From Microcaldota archaeon (GTDB taxonomy: Archaea; Micrarchaeota; Micrarchaeia; Anstonellales; Bilamarchaeaceae), in the NCBI GenBank assembly GCA_014730115.1, contig WJIU01000024.1:1-41315 (forward strand): DNA of 41,315 nt, in the 5' to 3' direction. Positions 1 to 6,999 of this stretch are shown one piece after another (the first letter of the stretch is position 1; every line of letters begins with the position of its first letter). Under the pieces are notes generated by a model that was given only the letters and a program-made list of their open reading frames with translations, searched no databases and was not told where the DNA came from. The position numbers and the translations under genes are program-made.

Positions 1-87
1 AATGGATTTACAAAACTGGAGGAATCGGCAAAACACCCGATTGACAGCGAGCATGCAATGAGGCTCCACCTTTTCAGGAAATCCTGA
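1..87 (+). CDS. C-terminal end of an unidentified protein (partial)
   Basis: Frame 1 is open from the window edge to a TGA at 85-87 and encodes about 28 residues ending HLFRKS. The residue mix (KLEESAKHP, DSEHAMRLH) looks like ordinary protein. It converges on the Lrp gene and overlaps its 3' end by 14 bases, matching the very tight convergent pairs elsewhere in the window. The body of the gene is off the edge, so the family cannot be named. A chance open frame of this size is possible. Confidence 0.4.
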   Translation, partial: NGFTKLEESAKHPIDSEHAMRLHLFRKS

Positions 88-571
88 GCTCGTCTTTCAT
101 CGGATTGTACTCATAGGTGTTCTTGTAGTAGTCCAGTATCAGGTGGGTGGTTGTTTTTGTAACCACCTTGTTCTGCTGGAGCTTTCTCAGAAAGTTTGCA
201 AGGTGGGCCTCATCCTTGAGCCTCGCGATTATCAGGGCGTCATGCTCACCGGTAACCAGGATAAATGATACAACCTCAGGCAGCTTGGCCAGCGGCTTCA
301 GCATATCCTCCCAGCCTTTTGCCATTTCCACATCCAAGAAGACAAGTGCCTGCAGCCTTTTGTCTATCTTGCCGTAATTGACAACCGCGGAGTACTTGAC
401 AAGCACTCCGGATTTCTCCAGCTTCCTCAGCCTCTGCAGAAGAGTGTTGGGATGAATCTTCAGCTTCCGGGAAAGCTCCTTTGACATTACCTTGGAGTTC
501 TCCACAAGCTGGGCGATTATCTTCTTGTCTATCTTGTCAAGCTTCAGCCAAAACACCCCCGTTTCAGGCAA
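74..571 (-). CDS. Lrp/AsnC-family transcriptional regulator
   Basis: Feast/famine-type regulator of about 165 residues. An N-terminal helix-turn-helix (roughly residues 10-60: LDKIDKKIIAQL, then HPNTLLQRLRKLEKSGV) is followed by a RAM/ACT-like ligand and oligomerisation domain with VTGEHDALIIARL. The first in-frame start is TTG at 571, inside the end of the upstream Lrp gene (8-base overlap); a GTG five codons later is an alternative. The overlap with the preceding same-strand gene implies co-transcription and translational coupling. The tail YYKNTYEYNPMK extends past the usual domain and resembles the tails of two other Lrp proteins here. The ligand is unknown. Confidence 0.92.
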   Translation of the reverse strand: MPETGVFWLKLDKIDKKIIAQLVENSKVMSKELSRKLKIHPNTLLQRLRKLEKSGVLVKYSAVVNYGKIDKRLQALVFLDVEMAKGWEDMLKPLAKLPEVVSFILVTGEHDALIIARLKDEAHLANFLRKLQQNKVVTKTTTHLILDYYKNTYEYNPMKDELRIS

Positions 572-1052
572 AGGGATTGAAGTCGTCAGGGTCCTTGTAT
601 ATGTTCAGGATGATTGAGCTGGATGTCTTCAGCACAATCGGGTGGTTCCCTACCTCCTCAATCACGTCCAGAAGATGCTTTCTGTTCCTTACCCTGCACA
701 AAGCAATCGCATCCCAGAGGCCGGTGGTTGCATAAACCGCTTCAAGCTCCCTTATTCTGGTCAGCCCCTGAAGCTGGTCAAGACCGGCACGGCCTCTTTT
801 CACCTTTATCATAACCAGTATGTGGAGGTCGTAACCTGCCTTGGAATAGTCTACGCAGGCAGAATACTTTTTCAGAACCCCTGTTTTCTCCATTTTCCTG
901 ATTCTCTGAATCAGAGTATTCGGATGCACGCTAAGGTCCTTTGCCATTTTCTTGATTGGGGTCTTGGAGTCCTCCCGCAGATAAGAAAGAACCGAAAGGT
1001 CAAGATAGTCAAGCTCTGCGGGTACCTCCAGCCTCCTCTTTCTTGCCATCAT
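564..1052 (-). CDS. Lrp/AsnC-family transcriptional regulator, first gene of a two-Lrp operon
   Basis: Second Lrp-type regulator, about 163 residues from ATG 1052 (a tandem ATG at 1049 is equally likely). The longer ORF-track start at 1112 adds 20 residues that run through the AT-rich promoter and is unlikely. The HTH contains HPNTLIQRIRKMEKTGV, nearly the recognition helix of its neighbour, followed by a RAM domain (VMIKVKRGRAG, YATTGLWDAIALCRV) and a tail IYKDPDDFNPFA. A TATA-like stretch (ataatataat, about 1071-1080) lies about 23 bases before the ATG, so the mRNA is probably leaderless. It overlaps the next Lrp gene by 8 bases. Confidence 0.92.
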   Translation of the reverse strand: MMARKRRLEVPAELDYLDLSVLSYLREDSKTPIKKMAKDLSVHPNTLIQRIRKMEKTGVLKKYSACVDYSKAGYDLHILVMIKVKRGRAGLDQLQGLTRIRELEAVYATTGLWDAIALCRVRNRKHLLDVIEEVGNHPIVLKTSSSIILNIYKDPDDFNPFA

Positions 1053-1070
1053 ATTTTTAGTGAACCTAAA

Positions 1071-1080
1071 ATAATATAAT
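1071..1080 (-). promoter_or_regulatory. TATA-like box for the tandem Lrp genes
   Basis: An AT-only run lies about 20-28 bases before the ATG pair at 1052/1049, the spacing expected for archaeal leaderless transcription. The rest of the 1053-1243 gap is AT-rich and holds the divergent promoter of the UbiA gene but no visible gene. Confidence 0.5.
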
Positions 1081-1210
1081 ACCCCCTGTCCATTTCTACA
1101 AATAGATATCACTAATCACAATAATAACACGAATTATTGAGTTTGTGCACAAAAAATTATTCAAATAACCAGCAATCGCATAATTGAGAAATCCGGCCTG
1201 TTTCCCAGAT

Positions 1211-1220
1211 ATAATTTTAA
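1211..1220 (+). promoter_or_regulatory. TATA-like box for the UbiA prenyltransferase gene
   Basis: The sequence ataattttaa ends about 23 bases before the ATG at 1244, with no Shine-Dalgarno between them, which fits a leaderless mRNA. Confidence 0.5.
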
Positions 1221-1243
1221 ACATAAAACAGAAAGCATAGTCC

Positions 1244-2092
1244 ATGCTAAGCGAGCTGTTCAGGCTAACCAGGTTCGAGCACGCCCTTATGCTGGCTTTT
1301 GCAGTGCTGATTGCAGAGGCCATAACCCTGGGCTCGCTTCCCCCCCTGGAGTTCTATATTATTCTGTCCCTGCTTGTCCCCATGCTAAGTGAAATGGGCT
1401 CTTTTGCACTCAATGACTATTTTGATGCGGAAAGCGACCGGGCCAACAAAAAGCTGGACCGCCCCCTGGTAAAGGGCACGATTTCACCGGTGTTTGCCTG
1501 GAATTTCTCTGTTGCCTGCCTGGGGCTCTCCACCATTCTTGCATTCTTTATCAACTTTTACGCATTCGGCATTGCACTGGCATTCAATGCTTTTGCAGTA
1601 CTCTACAACTGGAAGCTCAAGGATACACCACTTTTCGGAAATATATACATCGCCTTCACCATGGCAATCCCCTTTATCTTCGGCAATTACGTGATTTCGC
1701 AGCAGCTGTCCCTTCTGATAATGGTGCTTGCCCTGCTTGGATTCGTTGCAGGGCTGGCCAGGGAAATCATCAAGTCTGTTCAGGACATGGAAGGCGACTT
1801 CGCCGCCAGGGGCGCCAGAACCCTGCCGGTGCTGATTGGCAGGGATGCGTCCCTCGCCATGGCAGTTCTCCTCTATTTGGTATTCCTTCCGCTCACCTAC
1901 CTGCCATTCATCCTGATGGGGGTCCCGCGGCCAGGAGCAGCCTTGATAGTGATTGCAGACGCCCTGATTGTGCTGGTCTGCATCAGAATAATTACCGAAC
2001 AGGATTATCGGTTCGCCAGGAACATGAGCCTGATTGCCTTTTTTCTGGGCATGGTGGGCATTCTTCTGGCGTCGTTCCCGCTGCCGCAATGA
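1244..2092 (+). CDS. UbiA-family prenyltransferase, probable digeranylgeranylglyceryl phosphate synthase
   Basis: A 282-residue polytopic membrane protein with the two Asp-rich motifs of the UbiA superfamily: NDYFDAESDRAN (about residues 57-68), continuing into KKLDRPLVKG, and QDMEGDFAARGARTLP (about 180-195). In archaea this pattern is typical of the enzyme that adds the second geranylgeranyl group to geranylgeranylglyceryl phosphate to make archaeal ether-lipid core (EC 2.5.1.42). The Asp motifs bind Mg-diphosphate of the prenyl donor. About eight or nine hydrophobic segments are visible and the length is typical. It stands alone between a divergent Lrp pair and a ribosomal operon. Another UbiA specificity such as quinone or heme side-chain transfer cannot be excluded. 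Confidence 0.85.
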   Translation: MLSELFRLTRFEHALMLAFAVLIAEAITLGSLPPLEFYIILSLLVPMLSEMGSFALNDYFDAESDRANKKLDRPLVKGTISPVFAWNFSVACLGLSTILAFFINFYAFGIALAFNAFAVLYNWKLKDTPLFGNIYIAFTMAIPFIFGNYVISQQLSLLIMVLALLGFVAGLAREIIKSVQDMEGDFAARGARTLPVLIGRDASLAMAVLLYLVFLPLTYLPFILMGVPRPGAALIVIADALIVLVCIRIITEQDYRFARNMSLIAFFLGMVGILLASFPLPQ

Positions 2093-2111
2093 TTTTAAAC
2101 CTTACTTGTTG

Positions 2112-2118
2112 TTTATAA
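2112..2118 (+). promoter_or_regulatory. TATA-like box of the eL18-uL13-uS9-rpo10 operon
   Basis: The sequence ttataag lies about 55 bases before the eL18 ATG. Transcription would begin near 2140, leaving a short leader that contains a strong hairpin and an SD. Confidence 0.5.
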
Positions 2119-2137
2119 GATAGCCAATTCTGAAAGT

Positions 2138-2152
2138 CCCCCAGAAAGGGGG
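2138..2152 (+). promoter_or_regulatory. 5'-leader hairpin of the eL18 operon
   Basis: CCCCC (2138-2142), loop AGAAA and GGGGG (2148-2152) form a perfect 5-bp G-C stem close to the predicted transcription start. A GGTGG Shine-Dalgarno follows at about 2160-2164, before the ATG at 2171. It could be an autoregulatory site or simply protect the 5' end. Confidence 0.5.
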
Positions 2153-2170
2153 CGAGCCGGGTGGCGCATT

Positions 2171-2521
2171 ATGAAAAGACTTAACAAGAGCAACCAGATT
2201 CTTCTGGCTCTTATCCAAGAGCTGATGAAGAACAAGAAGCCCTTCTGGAGGAAGGTCGCAAACGAGCTTTCCAGGCCCAGAAGGAAGAAGGTGGAAGTGA
2301 ACCTCAGCAAGATAGACACTTATGGAGCAGACGACAGCACTGTCCTGGTTCCGGGCAAGGTGCTCGGGACAGGAAGCCTGTCCAAGAAAATGACCATTGC
2401 GGCATTTTCCTTCAGCGAAAGTGCAAAACGGATGATCGGGGAGGCCGGATGCAAGGCGGTAAGCATAGAAAGCCTTCACAAGGACAATCCAGAAGGCAGG
2501 AACGTGGCCATCCTGAAGTGA
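2171..2521 (+). CDS. rpl18e: Large-subunit ribosomal protein eL18 (L18e)
   Basis: A 116-residue protein with the eL18 signature: VNLSKIDTY near residue 42, VLVPGKVLGTGSLSKK around 58-73, and AAFSFSESAKRMI after that. It is a structural 50S protein. It is the first gene of the conserved archaeal eL18-uL13-uS9-rpo10 cluster, with uL13 beginning 8-11 bases downstream. The ATG at 2171 is preceded by GGTGG. Length is normal. Confidence 0.96.
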   Translation: MKRLNKSNQILLALIQELMKNKKPFWRKVANELSRPRRKKVEVNLSKIDTYGADDSTVLVPGKVLGTGSLSKKMTIAAFSFSESAKRMIGEAGCKAVSIESLHKDNPEGRNVAILK

Positions 2522-2531
2522 GGGGATAATG

Positions 2532-2948
2532 ATGATAGTTATTGATGGAAGCGGACTGTTGCTTGGAAGAATGTCCAGCCAGGTCGCCAAAAAGCTTCTG
2601 GAAGGGGAGGAAATCCACATCATCAATGCGGAAAAGCTGGTTATGGTAGGAAATCCCGCCCAGATAAAAAAAAGGTATCTTCACAAAAGGAGCCTCAAAA
2701 ACAAGGCAAGCCCTGAGCGCTCACCCAAATGGTCCAAGATCCCGCATCTTCTGGTAAAAAAGATGATTAGCGGGATGCTGCCCAAGAAGTGTGCAAGGGG
2801 GAAGGCAGCACTGAAAAAACTCAGGGTGCATACCGGCAACCCAAAAAAGATGGAGCAGAACCACAAGATTGAAAAGGCGTCTTTCGACGGGCTGTCCAAG
2901 CACATCGTGATTGGCGACCTTTGCAAAGGCATTGGATACTCAGGTTGA
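2532..2948 (+). CDS. rpl13: Large-subunit ribosomal protein uL13
   Basis: About 138 residues. It opens with a typical uL13 start (IVIDGSGLLLGRMSSQVAKKL), has NAEKLVMVG in the middle, and ends in a basic region with SPKWSKIPHLLVKKMISGMLP. Tandem ATGs at 2529 and 2532 follow GAGGGGAT; the second has the better SD spacing. It is co-transcribed with eL18 upstream, and uS9 starts six bases after its stop. Confidence 0.95.
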   Translation: MIVIDGSGLLLGRMSSQVAKKLLEGEEIHIINAEKLVMVGNPAQIKKRYLHKRSLKNKASPERSPKWSKIPHLLVKKMISGMLPKKCARGKAALKKLRVHTGNPKKMEQNHKIEKASFDGLSKHIVIGDLCKGIGYSG

Positions 2949-2953
2949 TATGT

Positions 2954-3460
2954 ATGGCAGGAAAAAAAACCACCAAAAAAACAAAGGCCAAAAAGGAAGA
3001 GACAAAAACCAAGGCCAAAAAAGCAACTAAAAAGAAAAAGACCACCAAGAAGAAGAAAGAGACAAAGGCCCTTGTTGCAAGAGGAAAAAGAAAAAGAAGC
3101 ATTGCCAGGGCAACCATCAGGGAAGGAAGCGGAGTGGTCCGGCTGAACAGCAACAATGTTGAGTCCATAACCAACAGCTACATCAGGGAGATTATTACCG
3201 AGCCCCTCAGGTATGTCGGCCCCGAGACCTCGTCGGTGAACATTTCAGTAAATGTACAGGGCGGCGGAGTGATGGGCCAGGCACAGGCGGCACGCACTGC
3301 AATTGCAAAGGCACTTACCAGGTACTTCGAAGGCCTGAAGCTAAGGGAAAAGTTCATAGAAATCGACCGTTCACTGCTGGTCGAGGACACCAGAAGGGTG
3401 GAACCCAAGAAATACCGCGGCCCCAAGGCAAGGGCAAGGTATCAGAAATCCTACAGGTGA
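2954..3460 (+). CDS. rps9: Small-subunit ribosomal protein uS9 with lysine-rich N-terminal extension
   Basis: The uS9 core starts near residue 45 (ARGKRKRSIARATI), includes VNVQGGGVMGQAQAARTAIAKAL, and ends with the expected SYR tail that reaches the P site. It is preceded by about 40 residues almost wholly of Lys, Thr and Ala, probably a disordered rRNA-binding extension absent from typical archaeal uS9. ATG 2954 is chosen because it follows the uL13 stop and an AGGTTGAT SD; the longer ORF-track start lies inside uL13. The repetitive AAA/AAG codons make this a slippage-prone stretch. Confidence 0.94.
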   Translation: MAGKKTTKKTKAKKEETKTKAKKATKKKKTTKKKKETKALVARGKRKRSIARATIREGSGVVRLNSNNVESITNSYIREIITEPLRYVGPETSSVNISVNVQGGGVMGQAQAARTAIAKALTRYFEGLKLREKFIEIDRSLLVEDTRRVEPKKYRGPKARARYQKSYR

Positions 3461-3464
3461 CAAT

Positions 3465-3659
3465 ATGGAATTTCCAGTCAGGTGCTTTACCTGCGGCGCG
3501 GTCATAGCCCAGCACTATGAAAAGTACAGGGAGCTGCTAAAGGACAAGGGCCCTGAGGCTGCCCTGGACGAGCTGGGCCTGGACCGCTTCTGCTGCAGGA
3601 GGATGTTTCTGGCGCACGTCGACCTGGTTGACAGGGTGCTCAAGTACCCCAGAACCTGA
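3465..3659 (+). CDS. rpo10: DNA-directed RNA polymerase subunit Rpo10 (RpoN)
   Basis: A 64-residue zinc protein with CFTCG at residues 7-11 and the RFCCRRM motif at 41-47. The four cysteines (7, 10, 43, 44) bind the zinc of archaeal Rpo10/eukaryotic RPB10, which helps assemble the Rpo3-Rpo11 platform. HVDLVDRVLKY near the C-terminus is typical. It is the last gene of the eL18 operon, five bases after uS9. Confidence 0.96.
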   Translation: MEFPVRCFTCGAVIAQHYEKYRELLKDKGPEAALDELGLDRFCCRRMFLAHVDLVDRVLKYPRT

Positions 3660-3744
3660 GTCTGCAACTCCTTTACTACATTAGAAAACCACCAATTGAA
3701 ACATTCTATTTAAAAATATTTACCCCTTCAATATATTATTGAGA

Positions 3745-3752
3745 GAAGGAGG
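3745..3752 (+). promoter_or_regulatory. Strong Shine-Dalgarno that supports a TTG start
   Basis: AGAAGGAGG-type sequence lies about 11 bases before TTG 3764, with a TATA-like ctatttaaaaatattt around 3706-3721. No ATG is close, so TTG 3764 is the preferred start over ATG 3800. Confidence 0.5.
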
Positions 3753-3763
3753 CAATCATATCC

Positions 3764-5542
3764 TTGTTTCAATTGGGTGGGAACATAGGAAAGAATGACA
3801 TGCGAAGAGATGGAATACTTGCTTTGCCAGACAAGCCAGAAAAAAAGTCAGGCGGGGGCAGGCTGAGGGATGCTCTGAAAAGAAGGGCGTTCGGAAAGAC
3901 CCTTGGGGAGCCGCGCCGGGATACAAGCCCCTTTTCCCAGAGCCCTGAACACCAGCAGGATGTGGGCCTGCTTTTCGCCTCAATGGCAGATGAATATGAA
4001 AAGGTGGCCCGCAGGGAAGAAAGGCACCAGATGGCACTGGACAGCATCATCTCTGCCATCGGGGATGAATCGGTGCACAACCTTTTTCAGATTATCCAGC
4101 ACGTTGAGGAACAGGCAGACTACCTCTCCCCGCAGGCAAGGAAAATGGCGGTTGAAGACCTGCTGAAAAGAATCTTCAAAAGGATAGAGGCAGAAGAAGA
4201 CCCCGTAAGGGTAATCACAAACCTGTTTGAAACCTGGGCCCCCACCTATGACCAGCATATGGCAGACACTGGCCATGACGCCGCAGTAAATGCCCTTATG
4301 AAGCAGGCAATTGAGCTGAGAAGGATGGGGCTGGGAAATGCATCCAACCCCATCATAGGGAAAAACATCCTTGAAATGAGCGGGGGGACCGGAACGGTAA
4401 TCAAGCTGCTCTGCGACAACCTCACCCTTCTGGATGAGCCACTTATCAGGGTAACCCTCAACGACCTGTCACCGGCAATGGCAGACATTGCCAAAAGAAA
4501 GCTTGCCTGTTTCTCGCACCGCTGCAAACTGGGAGGGGAGCAGCAGGACCTGAGAAAGGCCAGGTTTGGGCTTGGGGCCTATGACACCGCAATTCTTTCC
4601 CAGACCCTCCACCTCATCACCGACCCTGAGCTCCTGCACGCCGAAGGAGACCCGGACGCCGTGGCTGAAAGCCCGGACCACCGCCACATCAAGAGAAAGG
4701 TAATCGAGAAAGCATTCGAAGCCCTTACCCTGGACGGACATTTCATTATGATTGACGAATGGCCTGCCAAGCTTTCTGACCAGCCGGACCGGCCCATGGA
4801 AAGAATCATACACCGGATGTTCCACGAAACATTCAGGCCGATTGTGGACCGCTCCATATTCAGGGACAATGTGATGCAGAATGTCAAGGGGGCCAGGTTT
4901 GTTGCCGAGCTGAAGGCGCGGATAGACGGGAAGCATTCCATGTACATGATTATATACCGGAAAGACAGGGACAAGCTGTACAATACAGAAAGGCCCCTGC
5001 CCTACGATTCCAAAGAGGCCCGCGAGAGGGGAATCGGATGGGGCAAAGTGGAAAAAGCAAGAAAGGATGCAATGGACACCATAGTAAAATGCTGCACCGG
5101 CATAGACCGGCACTTTATCCAGACCTACAGGCCGGTTAATGGCGAGAGGGCGAAATGGACTGACTTCATTCCCTTCTCCCTGCCATGGGAATCGCCGCTT
5201 TCAGTGAACAACCCCAGCAATCTGCAGATGTCAAGAGAAAAAAGCCAGTTTGACACAATTGTAATCTCTGAAAGGCTCCACCAGATGGCTGAAAGGCCCC
5301 GGAGGGATATGATAGGAAAGGTACTTAAATCGCTTAAAATCGGCGGGGCAATCCTGATTGTTGACGAATGGCCGCCTCCGGCCGGAAGCCTCGGCCCCAT
5401 CAGGAAAAGGGACATAAGAAACGTCCTGATGGAACAGTTCCAGAAAAGGGTAATATTTGAGGGCTCCATGAGGCAAACCATAATGCATGGATACAGCAGC
5501 GGCTATTACGGCTACCTATTCAGAAAAATAAAATGTGTTTAA
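3764..5542 (+). CDS. SAM-dependent methyltransferase-like protein with a partial internal duplication
   Basis: A 592-residue protein. Residues 1-150 are charged and helical with no recognised domain. Residues about 155-400 look like a class I methyltransferase Rossmann fold: motif I ILEMSGGTGTVIKLL at about 202-216, an acidic strand-2 end VTLNDLSPAMADIA near 230, then YDTAILSQTLH and FIMIDEWPAK at 331-336. A second block at about 495-590 repeats the later part (FDTIVISERLH, ILIVDEWPPP near 534, ending YLFRK like YMIIYRK of the first block) but has no glycine-rich motif I. The substrate is unknown. It converges on the third Lrp gene with a one-base gap. The fold call rests on motif I and strand order only. 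Confidence 0.65.
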   Translation: MFQLGGNIGKNDMRRDGILALPDKPEKKSGGGRLRDALKRRAFGKTLGEPRRDTSPFSQSPEHQQDVGLLFASMADEYEKVARREERHQMALDSIISAIGDESVHNLFQIIQHVEEQADYLSPQARKMAVEDLLKRIFKRIEAEEDPVRVITNLFETWAPTYDQHMADTGHDAAVNALMKQAIELRRMGLGNASNPIIGKNILEMSGGTGTVIKLLCDNLTLLDEPLIRVTLNDLSPAMADIAKRKLACFSHRCKLGGEQQDLRKARFGLGAYDTAILSQTLHLITDPELLHAEGDPDAVAESPDHRHIKRKVIEKAFEALTLDGHFIMIDEWPAKLSDQPDRPMERIIHRMFHETFRPIVDRSIFRDNVMQNVKGARFVAELKARIDGKHSMYMIIYRKDRDKLYNTERPLPYDSKEARERGIGWGKVEKARKDAMDTIVKCCTGIDRHFIQTYRPVNGERAKWTDFIPFSLPWESPLSVNNPSNLQMSREKSQFDTIVISERLHQMAERPRRDMIGKVLKSLKIGGAILIVDEWPPPAGSLGPIRKRDIRNVLMEQFQKRVIFEGSMRQTIMHGYSSGYYGYLFRKIKCV

Positions 5543-5543
5543 G

Positions 5544-6029
5544 CTACTTTTTTTCAGGTACAGTATCGCTGAGAGGATTGAACCGGTAGGATTCCTTGTA
5601 CGTGACAAGCACCATGTAGCTGGTAGTCCTCAGCACGGGCTTCTGGGACTGGATGTATTTTAGTATGCGCACCAGGTCGTCACGGTTCTTTGCCTTAACT
5701 ATCGCCATCACATCCGCCCCTCCGGACACCGCATAAAGCGATACCACTTCCGGCAGCTTGGTTACTTCTGAAAGCAGGGTTTCGTCATCCAGGCCCCCTT
5801 TCCTGATTTTAATCATTACCACTGCGTGCATGTCATAGCCAAGGGACTTGTAGTCAATGTCCGCATAGTACCTGCGGATAATCTTGGACTTCTCCAGCCT
5901 CTTGATTCTCTGGAGAAGGGTATTCGGATGCATCCTCAGCTTCTGTGCAAGCTCCCTCATAGGACGCTTGCAGTCGTTCCTGAGTTCCTTAAGAATCATC
6001 AGGTCCACTGTGTCAATCTTTCCTTTCAT
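5544..6029 (-). CDS. Lrp/AsnC-family transcriptional regulator
   Basis: About 161 residues from ATG 6029, chosen because GGTGGG sits just before it and Lrp proteins usually begin a few residues before the IDxxDLxIL helix; GTG 6044 and ATG 6041 are alternatives. The HTH recognition region is MHPNTLLQRIKRLEKSKII, followed by a RAM domain (VVMIKIRKGGLD, YAVSGGADVMAIVKA) and a tail TYKESYRFNPLSD. It is a close paralogue of the two Lrp genes at the window start. A TATA-like tataaaaaat lies near 6096-6106 on the minus strand. Confidence 0.92.
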   Translation of the reverse strand: MKGKIDTVDLMILKELRNDCKRPMRELAQKLRMHPNTLLQRIKRLEKSKIIRRYYADIDYKSLGYDMHAVVMIKIRKGGLDDETLLSEVTKLPEVVSLYAVSGGADVMAIVKAKNRDDLVRILKYIQSQKPVLRTTSYMVLVTYKESYRFNPLSDTVPEKK

Positions 6030-6216
6030 GTTCCCACCCATCACAAATATCCATTTTTGGTTGCTGTATTTTGTGTTTTTGAATGTTTTTCGTGTATTTT
6101 TTATACATTTTCACCTTTATATATGTTCGCATTCGCCACAAAATTGGAATTTTATTTTTGAGGCACCAAAAGAAAGGTTTATAAAAGTAAAATAAAAGGT
6201 TTATTCCGGTGAATAA

Positions 6217-6939
6217 ATGGCTGGTATTAATGAAACGGCCGCAGGCATGAATGAATCTGCGGCAATAGATATATCACAGCAGCTTACGAAAACGGTTGCA
6301 ATGGCCGTGGACAACACGGTATCGAGCACAGCAGAGGTGCTCCCCGGACTGCTGGCGGCAATCGGCATCTTCATTGTCGGTTGGGTTGTGGCAGTGCTGG
6401 TAAGCAAGCTTTTCTCACGCATGCTGAAGGCAGTGCGCCTGGAAAGCTATCTAAAGGAGCACAAGGTTGAGGACGCAATGGGGACTGTCAAGATAAGTGA
6501 CGTCCTGGTGAAAATCCTGAAATACTACATCATACTGGTATTTCTTCAGGCATCGGTGCATTATATTCAGCTTGCAACGATAGCCAATTTCCTTACCGAC
6601 GTCCTGATTTATGCCCCTGCGCTCATCGGAGCATTCCTGGTGGTGCTTCTTTCCGTGCTGCTTGGCGAATATGTCAAGGAGATGATAAAGGAGCTCAGCA
6701 AGTCGCCCCTGGTGCACCTGACCGCACGCATCACCAAGCTGGTGATTGTTTACGTCGGTGTGGTGATGGCGCTTTCCACAATGGGCATTGATACTGAGCT
6801 TCCCAGCGGAGTCTTCATGACAATAGTCCAGGCAGCCGCATTCGGGCTGGCGCTTGCATTTGCAATCGCATTCGGACTGGGTGCCCAGGAAGACGCAAAA
6901 GAGATTACCAAGAAGTGGAGAAAGCACTTCAAACTCTGA
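6217..6939 (+). CDS. MscS-related transmembrane-helix protein (channel-like)
   Basis: A 240-residue membrane protein with four or five long hydrophobic segments: LLAAIGIFIVGWVVAVLV near residue 46, IILVFLQA near 105, ALIGAFLVVLLSVLLGEYV near 135, a strand-like VIVYVGVVMALSTMGI near 185, and FGLALAFAIAFGLGAQEDA near 215. The last, Gly/Ala-rich helix resembles the pore-lining helix of conserved TM-helix proteins related to small mechanosensitive channels. There is no C-terminal MscS beta or alpha/beta domain after it, so gating behaviour is uncertain. A TATA-like tttataaaagt and GGTG SD precede the ATG. Confidence 0.75.
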   Translation: MAGINETAAGMNESAAIDISQQLTKTVAMAVDNTVSSTAEVLPGLLAAIGIFIVGWVVAVLVSKLFSRMLKAVRLESYLKEHKVEDAMGTVKISDVLVKILKYYIILVFLQASVHYIQLATIANFLTDVLIYAPALIGAFLVVLLSVLLGEYVKEMIKELSKSPLVHLTARITKLVIVYVGVVMALSTMGIDTELPSGVFMTIVQAAAFGLALAFAIAFGLGAQEDAKEITKKWRKHFKL

Positions 6940-6962
6940 TTTTTTCTTTTTCTCTCTATTTT
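6938..6962 (+). terminator. T-rich transcription terminator
   Basis: The sequence after the channel-like gene is almost pure pyrimidine (gattttttctttttctctctattttt). This is the usual form of an intrinsic archaeal terminator and needs no stem. Confidence 0.5.
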
Positions 6963-6999
6963 TAAATTTTGTGTGCTAAGTAATACTCCAGTGGTTTTA

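Noticed and set aside
1484-2089. Minus-strand ORF of 201 residues opposite the UbiA gene
   Set aside because: His/Gln/Glu-rich shadow text typical of the antisense of a membrane protein; no start signal.
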